Shown here: in pieces, positions 54,659 to 64,000 of the stretch
Numbering within the stretch: the first letter of the stretch is position 1
Layout: every line of letters begins with the position of its first letter
DNA from: Zygnema cylindricum
Taxonomy: Eukaryota; Streptophyta; Zygnematophyceae; Zygnematales; Zygnemataceae
Direction of reading: 5' to 3'
Assembly: GCA_037447655.1 (NCBI GenBank)
Contig: JBBHKE010001954.1
Span: forward strand, 205,941 to 269,940
DNA length: 64,000 bases
Made by a program: the position numbers and the translations under genes
The notes under the pieces: model-generated
Seen by the model: only the letters and a program-made list of their open reading frames with translations
Databases searched by the model: none
Told to the model about the DNA's origin: nothing

Positions 54659-56455
54659 TCAGTTTTTAGGAATGTTCTTTCCTACAATCTTTGCAGGAGT
54701 GAGTCTAAGAAGATTCCCTGGCTTACCCGGAACAGAGCCCTTGATAATAATTGTTGAAAGCTCAGTGTCAACCTTCACAACAGTGAGTTTCCGAATCTTC
54801 ACCTTCTCATTCCCAATGCGTTTAGGCATCTTCTTTCCTGGGTAAACTCGACCAGGAGTGGTACCTGGTCCAATACTTCCAAGTTGCCTGTGACTCTTGG
54901 ATCCGTGAGTCATAGCACCACGAGCGAAATTGTGTGCTTTGATACCACCTGTAATACCCAACAATGTCTCTTGTGAGTACATGATTTTAGCAATCCCAGA
55001 TGGGACTAAGAGAAGGTCAATAAGGGAAAGGGAAAAGAAAGACAAGGATACGTCAAATTTCTTGCAAAATAACTAGATATGCTAAGTCAATACAAAAGAG
55101 AAGAAAACTTCATGGTAAAATTATCACAACAAGATCTGTTTCACATTACCCATTTAATTAATAGTCCAGAGATTAAAGAAGTTGACATAAAAACCTAAAT
55201 CTTCCAGAAGAAGAAAGACGAGCATCTTTCTACGCATGCAAATACATCTTCAATTAACAGAAGTATTTTTCTGCAATCGTACTCGGCATGTGTTTACATA
55301 TGTACTCATATAAGTTTCGCGACACATTATACAACACAAATAGCACGAGTTCCAGAAAAAACATACACTATATAATAAACATATATTATGTATCTCGCAT
55401 CAATAACGAAACATGTTGCTTTGAATCAAACAAAAACTGAGCAAACTCCAAATGAATCATAGCTTCTTACTGACAATTTTAGAAAGGGTTGAATATAATT
55501 CAAACAGACTTAACATGTTCAGCATTCAGTAAAGAAAGAAAACGTGAAGAATTCAGCAAACTGAAAAAACCTCAATAATTCTTAGAAAAACTCAATGTTA
55601 CAGTAAAGGATCACCAGAACAAATGCCGTTAATGAACACCTACCTCGATATCTGTAAGTTAATCACGCTGATAGGATAGAATTATGATATATCTCGCACC
55701 AAAAACAGAACATGTTGTTTGAAACAAACAAAAACTGAACAAACTCCAAATTAAGCTAAGTTCATACTAAAATTTTGAAAAAGCGTTAAAAAACACCTAC
55801 CTTGGAATCCTTTTCCAATGCTGGTTCCTGACACGTCAATCAAATCTCCCTCCTTAAAAAGTTCCTCCACTTTAAGTTGCTGTCCAGCTTCAAACCCTTC
55901 CACTGAAACCAGCCGAAATTCTTGCAATTGTCTCAAAGCAATGACTTCTTCCTCTTCCTCTCCCTCTTCTGTCTTTCCAGCAAGAGCTTTCTTCAAATGA
56001 CCTAACTGAGGTCTAGTCAAAAGTTTAGGCCTAACTTGCTCATAAGCCACCTGTACAGCACTATAACCATCAGTTTCAGGAGTTTTTACTTGAGTTACCA
56101 CATTTCCAGATTTAAACCCTATGACAGTACAAGGAAGGGCTTTTCCCTCAGGTGTAAACCATGTCAACATTCCAACCTTGTTTCCAAGAACTCCAATACC
56201 AGCCTCCATAGCTCCCATTCTTACTACTCCCTTTGAAGGATTCTTTTTTCCTGCAAATGAGATTCTTGATCCCATGGCAGTTGCAGTGAAGGAAGGAGAT
56301 GATGATTTCGAGGAGAGAGAGGAGATGGAAAGGCCTGAGAGAGAAGAGAAGGCTTGTGTGAGAGAGAATGCATCACTGCGAGTGGAGGAAGATGTGTGAA
56401 GGGATGAAGAGAGGGACGAGGAAGTAGGGAAAACGAGTGTAGCCATGGCAGCCAT
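54659..56455 (-). CDS. RPL3: Plastid 50S ribosomal protein L3 (nuclear-encoded), two exons
   Basis: Component of the chloroplast large ribosomal subunit, bacterial uL3 type, which binds 23S rRNA near the peptidyl transferase centre. Exon 1 is 56455-55801 and exon 2 54948-54659, stop TGA at 54661-54659; the 852-bp intron runs GTAGGT...TTACAG and the join restores GKGFQGGIKAHNFARG. Total 314 aa. Residues 1 to about 75 form a Ser/Thr-rich, acid-poor transit-peptide-like region; the mature part starts near GAMEAGIGVLGNKVGMLTWF and contains KSGNVVTQVKT, DVSGTSIGKGFQ and the signature HGSKSHRQLGSIGPGTTPGR with VYPGKKMPKRIG. An acidic insert (EEGEEEEE) is a plastid-type oddity. The first ATG (56455) was chosen; a second ATG is three codons later. 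All uL3 landmarks are intact, so the gene looks functional. Confidence 0.93.
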
Positions 56456-57084
56456 GGCTAAAGGTGAGAAAGAAAGTGATTTGACAGAGGAGACTGGTTT
56501 GACTGGTTTGAGAGATGGGCAGGCTGTCACGTCACGGCACAGGCTCAAGGGGAGAGAGGGCAGGGTTGAGCGAATTAGGGTTAGATTTCAGCTGGTTCTG
56601 TTTTCAGTTTTTTTTTTTTTTTTTTTTTTTTTTCGAATTTAAAATTGTCCACCGACGCAGATGCGTACAAAAAGGTACAAATATTTCAGCGGAATTTCTG
56701 CACTTTTTTGCACATATTTGTACAGAATTACAGATAGATGACGTCATACATTTTCTCACTTTGAACCGAACGGATAAGGCAAGAAAAGTCGGCCGCGACT
56801 TTGAAAGGGTTCAGGATTTCAGGGAGAGTACTGTACGGTAGGGATAGAAACGCGTGGACAAATAATTATTTGGAATTGGGAACTGAATTGTTAGAGCTCT
56901 TTGCACACACGCAATTGGCCGACTACAGTGCCGAACATAGTTTTAAAGTGCGGTATTTGTTGACCTGTACAAAAAAACGCGAATTTTAAAAAAGCTAGGC
57001 GAACGCAAAATCCGTTCAATAATGAGTTTAACTCTTTCGCCTTGTTTCCAAATGCATTCGGTATTTCAGTTTCGTCTTTGCTTT
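56456..57084. other. Upstream region of RPL3, with T25 run
   Basis: Should contain the 5' UTR and promoter of the minus-strand RPL3 gene. A 25-bp T run at 56609-56633 (A run in gene orientation) is the only striking feature. No clear TATA box can be defended. Confidence 0.4.
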
Positions 57085-57212
57085 TAATTTTTTCGTTCGC
57101 ATGTAATCAGATGGGTTTACCTTTCGTGCTTTTCGTAATAAAATTTTATTTTAATTAAATTTCAATTGTAATATAAAATTATGAACCTCCGACGGAATTC
57201 CCACGATTGAAC
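57085..57212. repeat. Segmental duplication, copy 1 left part
   Basis: Matches 61711-61833 (TTTTTTCGTTCGCATGTAATCAG, ATGAACCTCCGACGGAATTCC). The match is broken after GATTGAAC by two inserted elements and resumes at 58266. Confidence 0.8.
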
Positions 57213-57694
57213 CATAGTTGTTCACGGCGTTTAGTGCGAACTATTTAATCGCAACGAATTATACGTAACAAACGCATTGAACCTTTTGAAAAAATCGTAA
57301 AAATCGTTAATGAATTTTTGTCCGTACTATTCCGTACATGTAAACAAAAATAAATTTTACATATCCCGAAGTTTGTACATTTTCCGTACAGTTCCCGTCT
57401 TTTTTCGTCATAGTCCGTACAATGTTGGTACAATTCCGTACGTTTCCCGTTAAATTTCTGTTCAATTTACCGGACAGAAAGTACTATGAAGTGCAACGTA
57501 TCTTTTAGTCAAATTCCGTACTTTTTGGGTACAAAACCGTACAGTTACTGAAAATACCGTACAGTTTTCGTCAATTCTCCGTTCAGTTTACCAGACAGAA
57601 AGTACATCGCGTTTTTTTCTGATTTATTCAAAAGTCACGAATTATACGTTTTAATCGGAAAAAAGGAAAAAATCGGGCGATTTGAACAACTATG
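57213..57694. mobile_element. TIR element X (GTAC-rich), 482 bp
   Basis: Ends CATAGTTGTTCA and TGAACAACTATG are 12-bp perfect inverted repeats; the octamer GATTGAAC flanks both sides (57205-57212 and 57695-57702). The interior is full of CCGTAC words and has two copies, about 120 bp apart, of a TTTACC(A/G)GACAGAAAGTAC block (57468 and 57588). The 8-bp duplication suggests hAT type. No coding capacity. Confidence 0.82.
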
Positions 57695-57702
57695 GATTGA
57701 AC

Positions 57703-58265
57703 CATAAGTTCAAAAGTAGGTGCAAGTACACCCATACAATATGCCTATTTTACAATACTACAGTACCTTAAGAGTTAAGACCCATATTGTATTGGCCGCA
57801 AAATGAAATAAAATAGTAACAGGGTTGAGTTACACATGGATCGATAGAGAATTAAACGTCATGTCTAAATTTAAAAAAAAAATCGGACACAAAAATATTT
57901 TTTTGTGAGTTTTGAGCGCCTTTTTTTTAAACCGTCAGATCTAGACGATCTGACGGTCGTTGGTCAAAGTAGCGATCTAAGAAGATCACATGAAAAGCCC
58001 ATAACACAACTTACGATAGGGCTTACGTCCGCGTTTTTTTTTCCGGGATTTCTTTCCCGCGCAATGTCATCATACGTCGTGTCAGTTCGCTAAAAAAATT
58101 CGTCCGGCGGCGTGCGCTTTACTTGATGATACGTCATTTTCGTACGTTCGTACAGGGGTGTGCACAACGCACACACATACAGTATGCCTACGCTACGCGA
58201 GTTTTGTGCCAAGTTTTGTGCTTTTACCAAAGGCCTACCATAAAAACGCCTACTTTTGAACTATG
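57703..58265. mobile_element. TIR element Y at the same target site, 563 bp
   Basis: Ends CATAAGTTCAAAAGTAGG and CCTACTTTTGAACTATG are inverted; GATTGAAC precedes (57695-57702) and follows (58266-58273). The element shares interior sequence with Z (58728-59184), including the hairpin CCGTCAGATC...GATCTGACGG and AAGAAGATCACATGAAAAGCCC. Confidence 0.85.
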
Positions 58266-58345
58266 GATTGAACCAACGTCGCGAAACTTCCTTGGAAAAT
58301 TGTACCGTGTGTGAAAATTTGTCTGTTTTGCTTCTGCACTTAATG
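58266..58345. repeat. Segmental duplication, copy 1 right part
   Basis: Continues the match to 61826-61905 (CAACGTCGCGAAACTTCC, GGAAAATTGTACC, TTTGTCTGTTTTGC) directly after element Y. Confidence 0.8.
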
Positions 58346-58727
58346 AATGTGCGGGTTCAAACTTCAAATCCTAATCATCTCAACTATTTTCGGAATTTCT
58401 ATTTGTAAATGAACATTTTGTTGCGTATTTTACTATTTTTCATGAAACTGTACTTTTTCTACAAACAATGTAGAACGCGTCGAAGTTACGTCCGCCAGGG
58501 TGCTTCTGCGGTAATAAAAATTGTGCATAATAGTACATTTGAGAAAAAATCTCAATAACGACACGATTACAAAAATAAATCTTATCGATTTCAAAGCTGT
58601 ACGTCCAAAAAAGGGAAAGAAGACCGAACATGCAGATATCGTCGGTCATATCGTAAATGATTATCCGATACTTCACTTGCGGCAATAAAATTCGCACTTT
58701 ATAGCACAACAAAATGTTGCCATGTAA

Positions 58728-59184
58728 CATAGTTCAAAAGTAGGTGACCGTACGCCCATACAATATGCCTATTGTATGCAAAACATACAATATGGCCTTA
58801 AGACCCATATTGTATTGACAGCAAAATGAAATAAGATGGCAACAGGGTTGAGTTGCACATGGATCGATAAAGAATTAAACGTCATGTTTAAATTTGAAAA
58901 AAAAATCGGATAAAAAATCATTTTTCTGTGAGTTTTGAGCGACTTTTTATTTGAACCGTCAGACTTTGACGATCTGGCGGTCTTTGATGAAAGTAACGAT
59001 CTAAGAAGATCACATGAAAAGCCCATAACACAACTTATGATAGGAGTACCGTCAGATTCGAAAGATCGGACGGTCGCTGATGAAAGTAGCGATCTAAGAA
59101 GATCACATGGAAAGCCCGCAACACAACTTACGCTAAAGGCGGCCTACAAAAGGCCTACCAAAAAACGCCTACTTCCGAACTATG
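58728..59184. mobile_element. TIR element Z, family of Y, 457 bp
   Basis: Ends CATAGTTCAAAAGTAGG and CCTACTTCCGAACTATG; flanks CCATGTAA (58720-58727) and CCATGTAC (59185-59192) match at 7 of 8 positions, an 8-bp target duplication. The interior carries a 93-bp block in two direct copies (starting 58956 and 59049) that is single in element Y. Non-autonomous. Confidence 0.85.
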
Positions 59185-59192
59185 CCATGTAC

Positions 59193-60239
59193 CAACATTC
59201 CTAAAAGCTGGACACACGAAAAGTAGAAAGCCACAAGAAGACACGTAACATGAAACGTACAGGGAAGCGTCATCAGAGACGTGACATGACGTACACAGAC
59301 TGGAGAACTTCCAAATCGAAAGGACACCAATCGATGTCACATAAGATCTGACGACGTCATCTGTCCATGACAAATCTAACCGTACACAAGTAATTCTTGT
59401 TCAATCTTGTCCATCCAGTTATGTGAAATAAAACAAAAATTCTGGAGGTCTTTCATTCAAATTCCTATTGTACCTCTCAACTGTGGTAAAATATCAAACC
59501 AACACATTCTGCTTAATAAATGAGGGTGTGCAAGCTGATGCTGTAGCTACTATTATAACTTTCCCTAAATGAAAATACAAAAGTTACGGATAAATACCAA
59601 TTTTAACCTATTTTGCTAGTTTAATACAAACATTGATTTTTATTATACCGCATTTTATAACTATGCTACCAAAGCTTTAGCAATTTCGCACACGAAGATC
59701 AAAAAATATCGTGGAAAACATATTTTTTACGCCACACAAAACGGGGAAAATACACTATAGTAATATGGAATAAAACTGCACTATCAATTGCTTAATTTTG
59801 CCTATTGCTTTATTGCTTTGGCAGGGATGCCCTTAGATGCCCTTTTTCCTTTCCCTCGTTCCTTAGCGCGAGCCTAAAAATTAATATTTGAGAAGATTGT
59901 CGCCACCACTTGAGCTGTAACTTCTCTGGGCGACTCATTGAGACATTTGTCACATTTGCTTCCTCTCTTGTGCTCTCTAGTCTGCTCGTGCTATCTCCCA
60001 ACGGCGCCCATTTGCTTCAATGCTTCTAGGAAGGGAAATGATTCAAGCGCACGACAACATTGTGCCCTTTGATTTAGAGGCAAGGTATTTTATTTGAATG
60101 CAAGTTCTCACATATTGTTCCTCCTCATCGAATTGATGTTATTTTGTAATGGTGTCTGTAGTATCTTTAGAGAGACTTTCTTTGCAAACCTGGCCTCTCG
60201 CAACTTAGTGAGTCCGAGGACTCCACATATTGTAGCGGT
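59193..60239. other. No gene recognised
   Basis: No supported gene or repeat end. Confidence 0.45.
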
Positions 60240-60244
60240 GGCGC

Positions 60245-60640
60245 GAGATACTGTGAGAGGCAAGGAGCGTGATTGCGCGTACTGATTTGGTATGGATGAT
60301 CATGGCGGTGTAGATATTTGGTTGCTTGGAAACCATCGGTTTGGAAGATTTTTTCCGCACTTAGTGGTCGGCGCTCGTTCGAGAGGAGGGAACAACTTCA
60401 CTTTCTATCCTCGTGACTTTCTATCGTCCTATTTTTGTCCCGTTTTCCCTCTTTCTTTCCGTTTGTCTATGGATTTACAGTTTTTTTTGGCGTCGATCCT
60501 TCTTCAATCTGCTATTGCAGTGGTACACGTGTTCTAAATCTCCATTAGTAGGCTTCACTAAGCACGGGAATTTAAAAGGACGCGTTTCTTTTAAGGAGCT
60601 TACTTGTTGTAGGAATTGGTTTAGGATTTTAGTATGTTTT
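60245..60640. repeat. Direct duplication, first copy
   Basis: Matches 61920-62315 along about 395 bp (GAGAGGCAAG, GATATTTGGTTGCTTGG, GTCGGCGCTCGTTCGAGAGGA, GTCTATGGATTTACAG, TTGTAGGAATTGGTTTAGGA). Offset about 1675 bp, same orientation. Short frames overlapping it are not conserved in a coding manner (indels shift them), so I do not call a gene. Confidence 0.85.
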
Positions 60641-60659
60641 TTTTTTGTAATTTTGTGAC

Positions 60660-61710
60660 ATGGCAGATGTTTAGGGTTTTGTGACATTGTGACGCCATGC
60701 TCACTTGTGACAACGTCGACGTCACAAAATTCAAGAACTTTCTGCCATGGCTATCCGATTTCGTTTTTCCGACTTTCCTCAATCGACTTGCCATAAAAAT
60801 ATACATGAAGGTAGTCAAAAGAATTATTTTTTAAATATCTTTCATTTAATACCAGTAATGCCGTGCCTCATTCTAAAAAGTGAGAGATAAAAGCGATAGT
60901 GTGAGAGGGAGAGGGGAGAAGCGACGACAGCGCAAAATTATGCAAAGGACCCATGAATGAAAGTGGAGGCCCGGAGACCCCTGCAGATTTTGTTCCGTAC
61001 ATGCACGTGACGGGCAGGGAGAAAAATAGCGAGTGCTCTCCCTCGTCCTAATATTTTAACACTCGTGTAACGCGTGCGTGGACCGTTTTTCATTCGTTGT
61101 TTGGGCGGTACTTTCCTTGAAATCAGGTCGCGAGGTGATTTTTGATGAAGTTTTTTGATAGGCTGTATTCTCTTGCCCAGGGGTCGAAAAAAGGAAAACG
61201 CCAAAATTCGTTAACTTGACGACAAACATGAATTACATTCAAAGTATCGACTTGACGTTTGTTGTACTTTTAAAGAATTGATTTTTTTGTACGGCTAAAG
61301 TTTTTCTCAACTGCGTTTTGGGTGAAAACGACAGGATAAAGTCGATACTTTAATACATGGGGACGTACCCTAAGTGCTCTCACCGTGGAGCTCACGTAAA
61401 GACAAAAAGTGACTGTCTGCAACACTTTTATTTACATGTGGTTGCCGCAGTTTTGTTACTGTAAACGTTCGCCGGCCGTGTGAATTGCTAATTTTATTAT
61501 GACGGTCGACGTCCGCAAGCGCGGCAAAATTTTAAGCGGTTGAAACAATATTTTGAAAGTCAAGGTTGTCCAACCGATTGACCGTCAAATTTGTACTCAA
61601 CGGGACTTTATTTGTACCAATATGTACTTCAAACGTACATTTTTTGACAAAATGACGTAAGTGACTGTGCGCAACCAAAACAGTCACTGTCATGATCAAT
61701 TCCCATATAT
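60660..61710. other. No gene recognised
   Basis: Spacer between the duplicated segments, no supported feature. Confidence 0.45.
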
Positions 61711-61905
61711 TTTTTCGTTCGCATGTAATCAGTTGGTTTCCATTTCATGCTTTTCGTAGTAAAAATTTATTTTAATTGAATTTCAATTGTAATGTAAAAT
61801 TATGAACCTCCGACGGAATTCCCACGATTGAACCAACGTCGCGAAACTTCCTTTTTTGGAAAATTGTACCATGTGTGAACGTTTGTCTGTTTTGCCTCTA
61901 TACTT
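61711..61905. repeat. Segmental duplication, copy 2 (empty site)
   Basis: Uninterrupted paralogue of 57085-57212 plus 58266-58345, with a single GATTGAAC at 61826-61833 where copy 1 has elements X and Y. It runs directly into the second copy of the 395-bp duplication. Confidence 0.85.
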
Positions 61906-61919
61906 TAAGAAATGTCTAT

Positions 61920-62315
61920 GAGAGGCAAGAGCGTGTTGTGCATACTGATATGGTGTGGAGGATTTTATTTTCATGTGCGCTATAGATATTTGGTTACTTG
62001 GGAACCTTTGGTTTGGAAGAGTTTTTCCGCACTGTGGTCGGCGCTCGTTCGAGAGGATGGAACAACTTCACTTTCTATCCTCATGACTTTCTATCATCCT
62101 CTTTTTGTCCTGTTTTTTTCCTTTCTTTCCGTTTTGTCTATGGATTTACAGTTTTTTTTGGCGTCGATCCTTCTTCAATATGCTATTGCAGTGGTAGATG
62201 TGTTCTAGATCTCCATTAGTGGGCTTCACTAAGCATGGGAATTTACGAGGATGCGTTTCTTTTAAGGAGCTTACTTGTTGTAGGAATTGGTTTAGGATTT
62301 TAATATGTTTTTAGT
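61920..62315. repeat. Direct duplication, second copy
   Basis: Partner of 60245-60640, same strand. Confidence 0.85.
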
Positions 62316-62648
62316 TTTTGCCAGTTTTTATTCACATCTTTAGCTTGTCTTTCTTTTTTGGTTTTTTGTTGTATGCTGTAGTGTGACATTTTTCACTTTC
62401 ATGTTGCTCTTTTATTCCTTTCGTGTCGATCTTTTTCCTCGTGAAGCTTATTTATAAGCGTAAAGGAATTATCACTATCATAGACATAGAATTTAAGATA
62501 ATTAGTTAGTTTAGTATCATTGTATCAATTTAGTGTAGAGTAATGTTGCCGATTTTTCGTACACTCCCTTACCAGTGACATCAACACTAATTATGACTTT
62601 CCGCCAAGTAAAGTTGTGATTGAAGTATTGTCGTTAACATTAATAATC

Positions 62649-62704
62649 ATGGTCACCGTGAATCGCTATTAGTGCTTATACTGATGAGCGATACACGGTG
62701 TAGT
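62649..62704. repeat. Short CACCG-end hairpin
   Basis: CACCGTGAATCGCTATTAGTG faces an inverted GAGCGATACACGGTG, only about 55 bp in total: perhaps a near-complete internal deletion of the 50597-type element. Sequence to its left (62577-62648) has further partial matches to that group. Confidence 0.5.
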
Positions 62705-62709
62705 TCAAC

Positions 62710-64000
62710 TGTGAAACAAGAATAGGATGGTTACACTTGTTTTTGGAGTTACATTGTATCGTGTCGAATCATATCACAACACCGAATTGGTGTCTTTGGG
62801 AAATATCGGATGTTTCCATCATGTCGAGAGAGGCACATAAATCACAATGCCGCATCTGTCCACCATTATCTCGGAAAGATGTGGCGCAATTTGCATTCCT
62901 GACTCTTTGCCATTTGAACAACATATTTTTTCCTACCTTTTGGTATATAGTTAGCAAGGGGGCATGACACGTATCATAGCATACCAAGTGATATTCAATA
63001 CAGGCGTCAAAAAGTTTCCAGTATTTGAAAAATATCCACAATATTATGGTACGTACTATACAGCAAAGCCTAATATGTGAGATTATGGACCGTTCAGCTA
63101 GGGCTACACGATATTGAGTTTGTAGGAGTTTTCTATGAATGGAAATATCTAGTCCGTATATCGTTCAGTAAAATAACTTCGGTTTTTATCAGCTGCAAAG
63201 TCGTGAATCAATATCAAACACAAATACGGTTATGGTCACAAATGTACAATGTTATGGATCTGTGAAAATTTCTCTTATTAAAAAAAATTACCAGCATTAT
63301 TCAGCCAGCTCGCAATACAAGTGATTTAGTGTATCATTATACTATACAGCTTTTATGTAGAAATTTGTATCGAGCAGTTTTGGCAATTCTATGAGAGGTG
63401 GTGTACAGCAGCACAAATGCTGACTTGAAAGTTCAGTACAAAACATTTTTAGGTAGAGGGTACATGTTTCAATCTAATAACTTGATTGTCCATCATGACT
63501 AATTAATGAGACATCAGGTGCATAAGGACAATATATACATTGGCAGTTCAGCCGTGTCAACAAAGGCAGCATGATGCTCTACAAAGTCATGCTGTACTCA
63601 CCATCCACAACTCAATTGTTAGTTTTAAGTAAAAATTGTCTTCTATATAAATATACATTCCACTTAAGTACTCTGTAAAATCTACATACGCGAAATAGTA
63701 GCCTTTTCCTGATCGCTTGGGGTAAGGCTTATCTTCTTTCCTTGGGGTTATTCCTAAACTAAACTTACTAATCAAACGGGAGATTAAAAACACATACAGT
63801 TACATGCTCATTACATCCCATAACCTCCATCCATCAAAGGCACCCTGAGAGACAAGAAGCACGGCAAGCATCAAAAGGCAACATTAATCAAGCATTTTGT
63901 GCACTTCAATGTAGAAACCATTCTGATGACTGTTCCAAATCTCAATCGAATGCAGAACATACATATCAATTACTGAAACAGAGTCAAATAAGCGGAGAAG
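62710..64000. other. No gene recognised; right window edge
   Basis: Short frames on both strands. A minus-strand frame at 63587-63793 might be the end of a gene lying beyond the window, but I recognise no domain. Confidence 0.4.

Noticed and set aside
56456-56548. N-terminal extension of RPL3 beyond the first ATG
   Set aside because: The longer frame has no ATG (it would begin at TTG); the ATG at 56455 gives a normal transit-peptide start.
60292-60658. Overlapping frames in the 395-bp duplicate (also at 61912-62219)
   Set aside because: Although duplicated, indels shift the frame between copies, so the similarity is at DNA level and not coding.
62769-63041. 90-codon minus-strand frame with several Cys and His
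   Set aside because: Cys/His spacing fits no family I know, and there is no splice or neighbour support.

Overview
The window looks like nuclear DNA of a land plant. Evidence: a nuclear-type gene for plastid ribosomal protein L3 with a Ser-rich transit-peptide-like N-terminus and a GT-AG intron, a plant P/U-type cyclin gene with one intron, and Copia and Gypsy LTR retrotransposons of plant type, two of them with primer-binding sites resembling initiator-tRNA-Met sites. I cannot name the lineage from sequence alone. One 10-N assembly gap lies at 22902-22911.

About the first two thirds (1-43000) is a graveyard of mobile elements. One Copia family with ~1.03-1.07 kb LTRs occurs four times, always on the minus strand (1-4240; 7271-9738; 10321-13647; 35855-40607). 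Every copy is broken, and the three whose right end can be seen lost part of the inner 5' LTR together with the PBS/gag region. A second Copia family (31650-34082) is cut by a plus-strand Gypsy element (34083-35854), which is itself cut by the fourth copy of the first family, giving a three-level nest. A minus-strand Gypsy element occupies 23277 to about 28300. Between these lie short terminal-inverted-repeat elements: a TA-flanked family starting CACCG, a family with GTTCCAT ends, and a TATCGG-rich family with hAT-like ends. A 49-bp tandem array occupies 6378-7062.

The last third (47000-57000) holds the host genes: a cyclin at 47827-48849 (+), a partial gene with a PNRC-like short proline motif at 51446-52237 (+), and plastid RPL3 at 54659-56455 (-). 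From 57000 to 62400 there is a local segmental duplication, where one copy carries two short elements at the same 8-bp target and the other copy serves as the empty site.

Most notable: (1) the Copia LTR carries a 76-nt tRNA-like module with A-box, B-box and a following TTTT, antisense to the element; (2) two perfect 48-50 bp palindromes in related elements differ by covarying changes in both arms; (3) nested and same-site insertions whose history can be read from empty paralogous sites. I found no prokaryotic-type system, CRISPR array or gene cluster.
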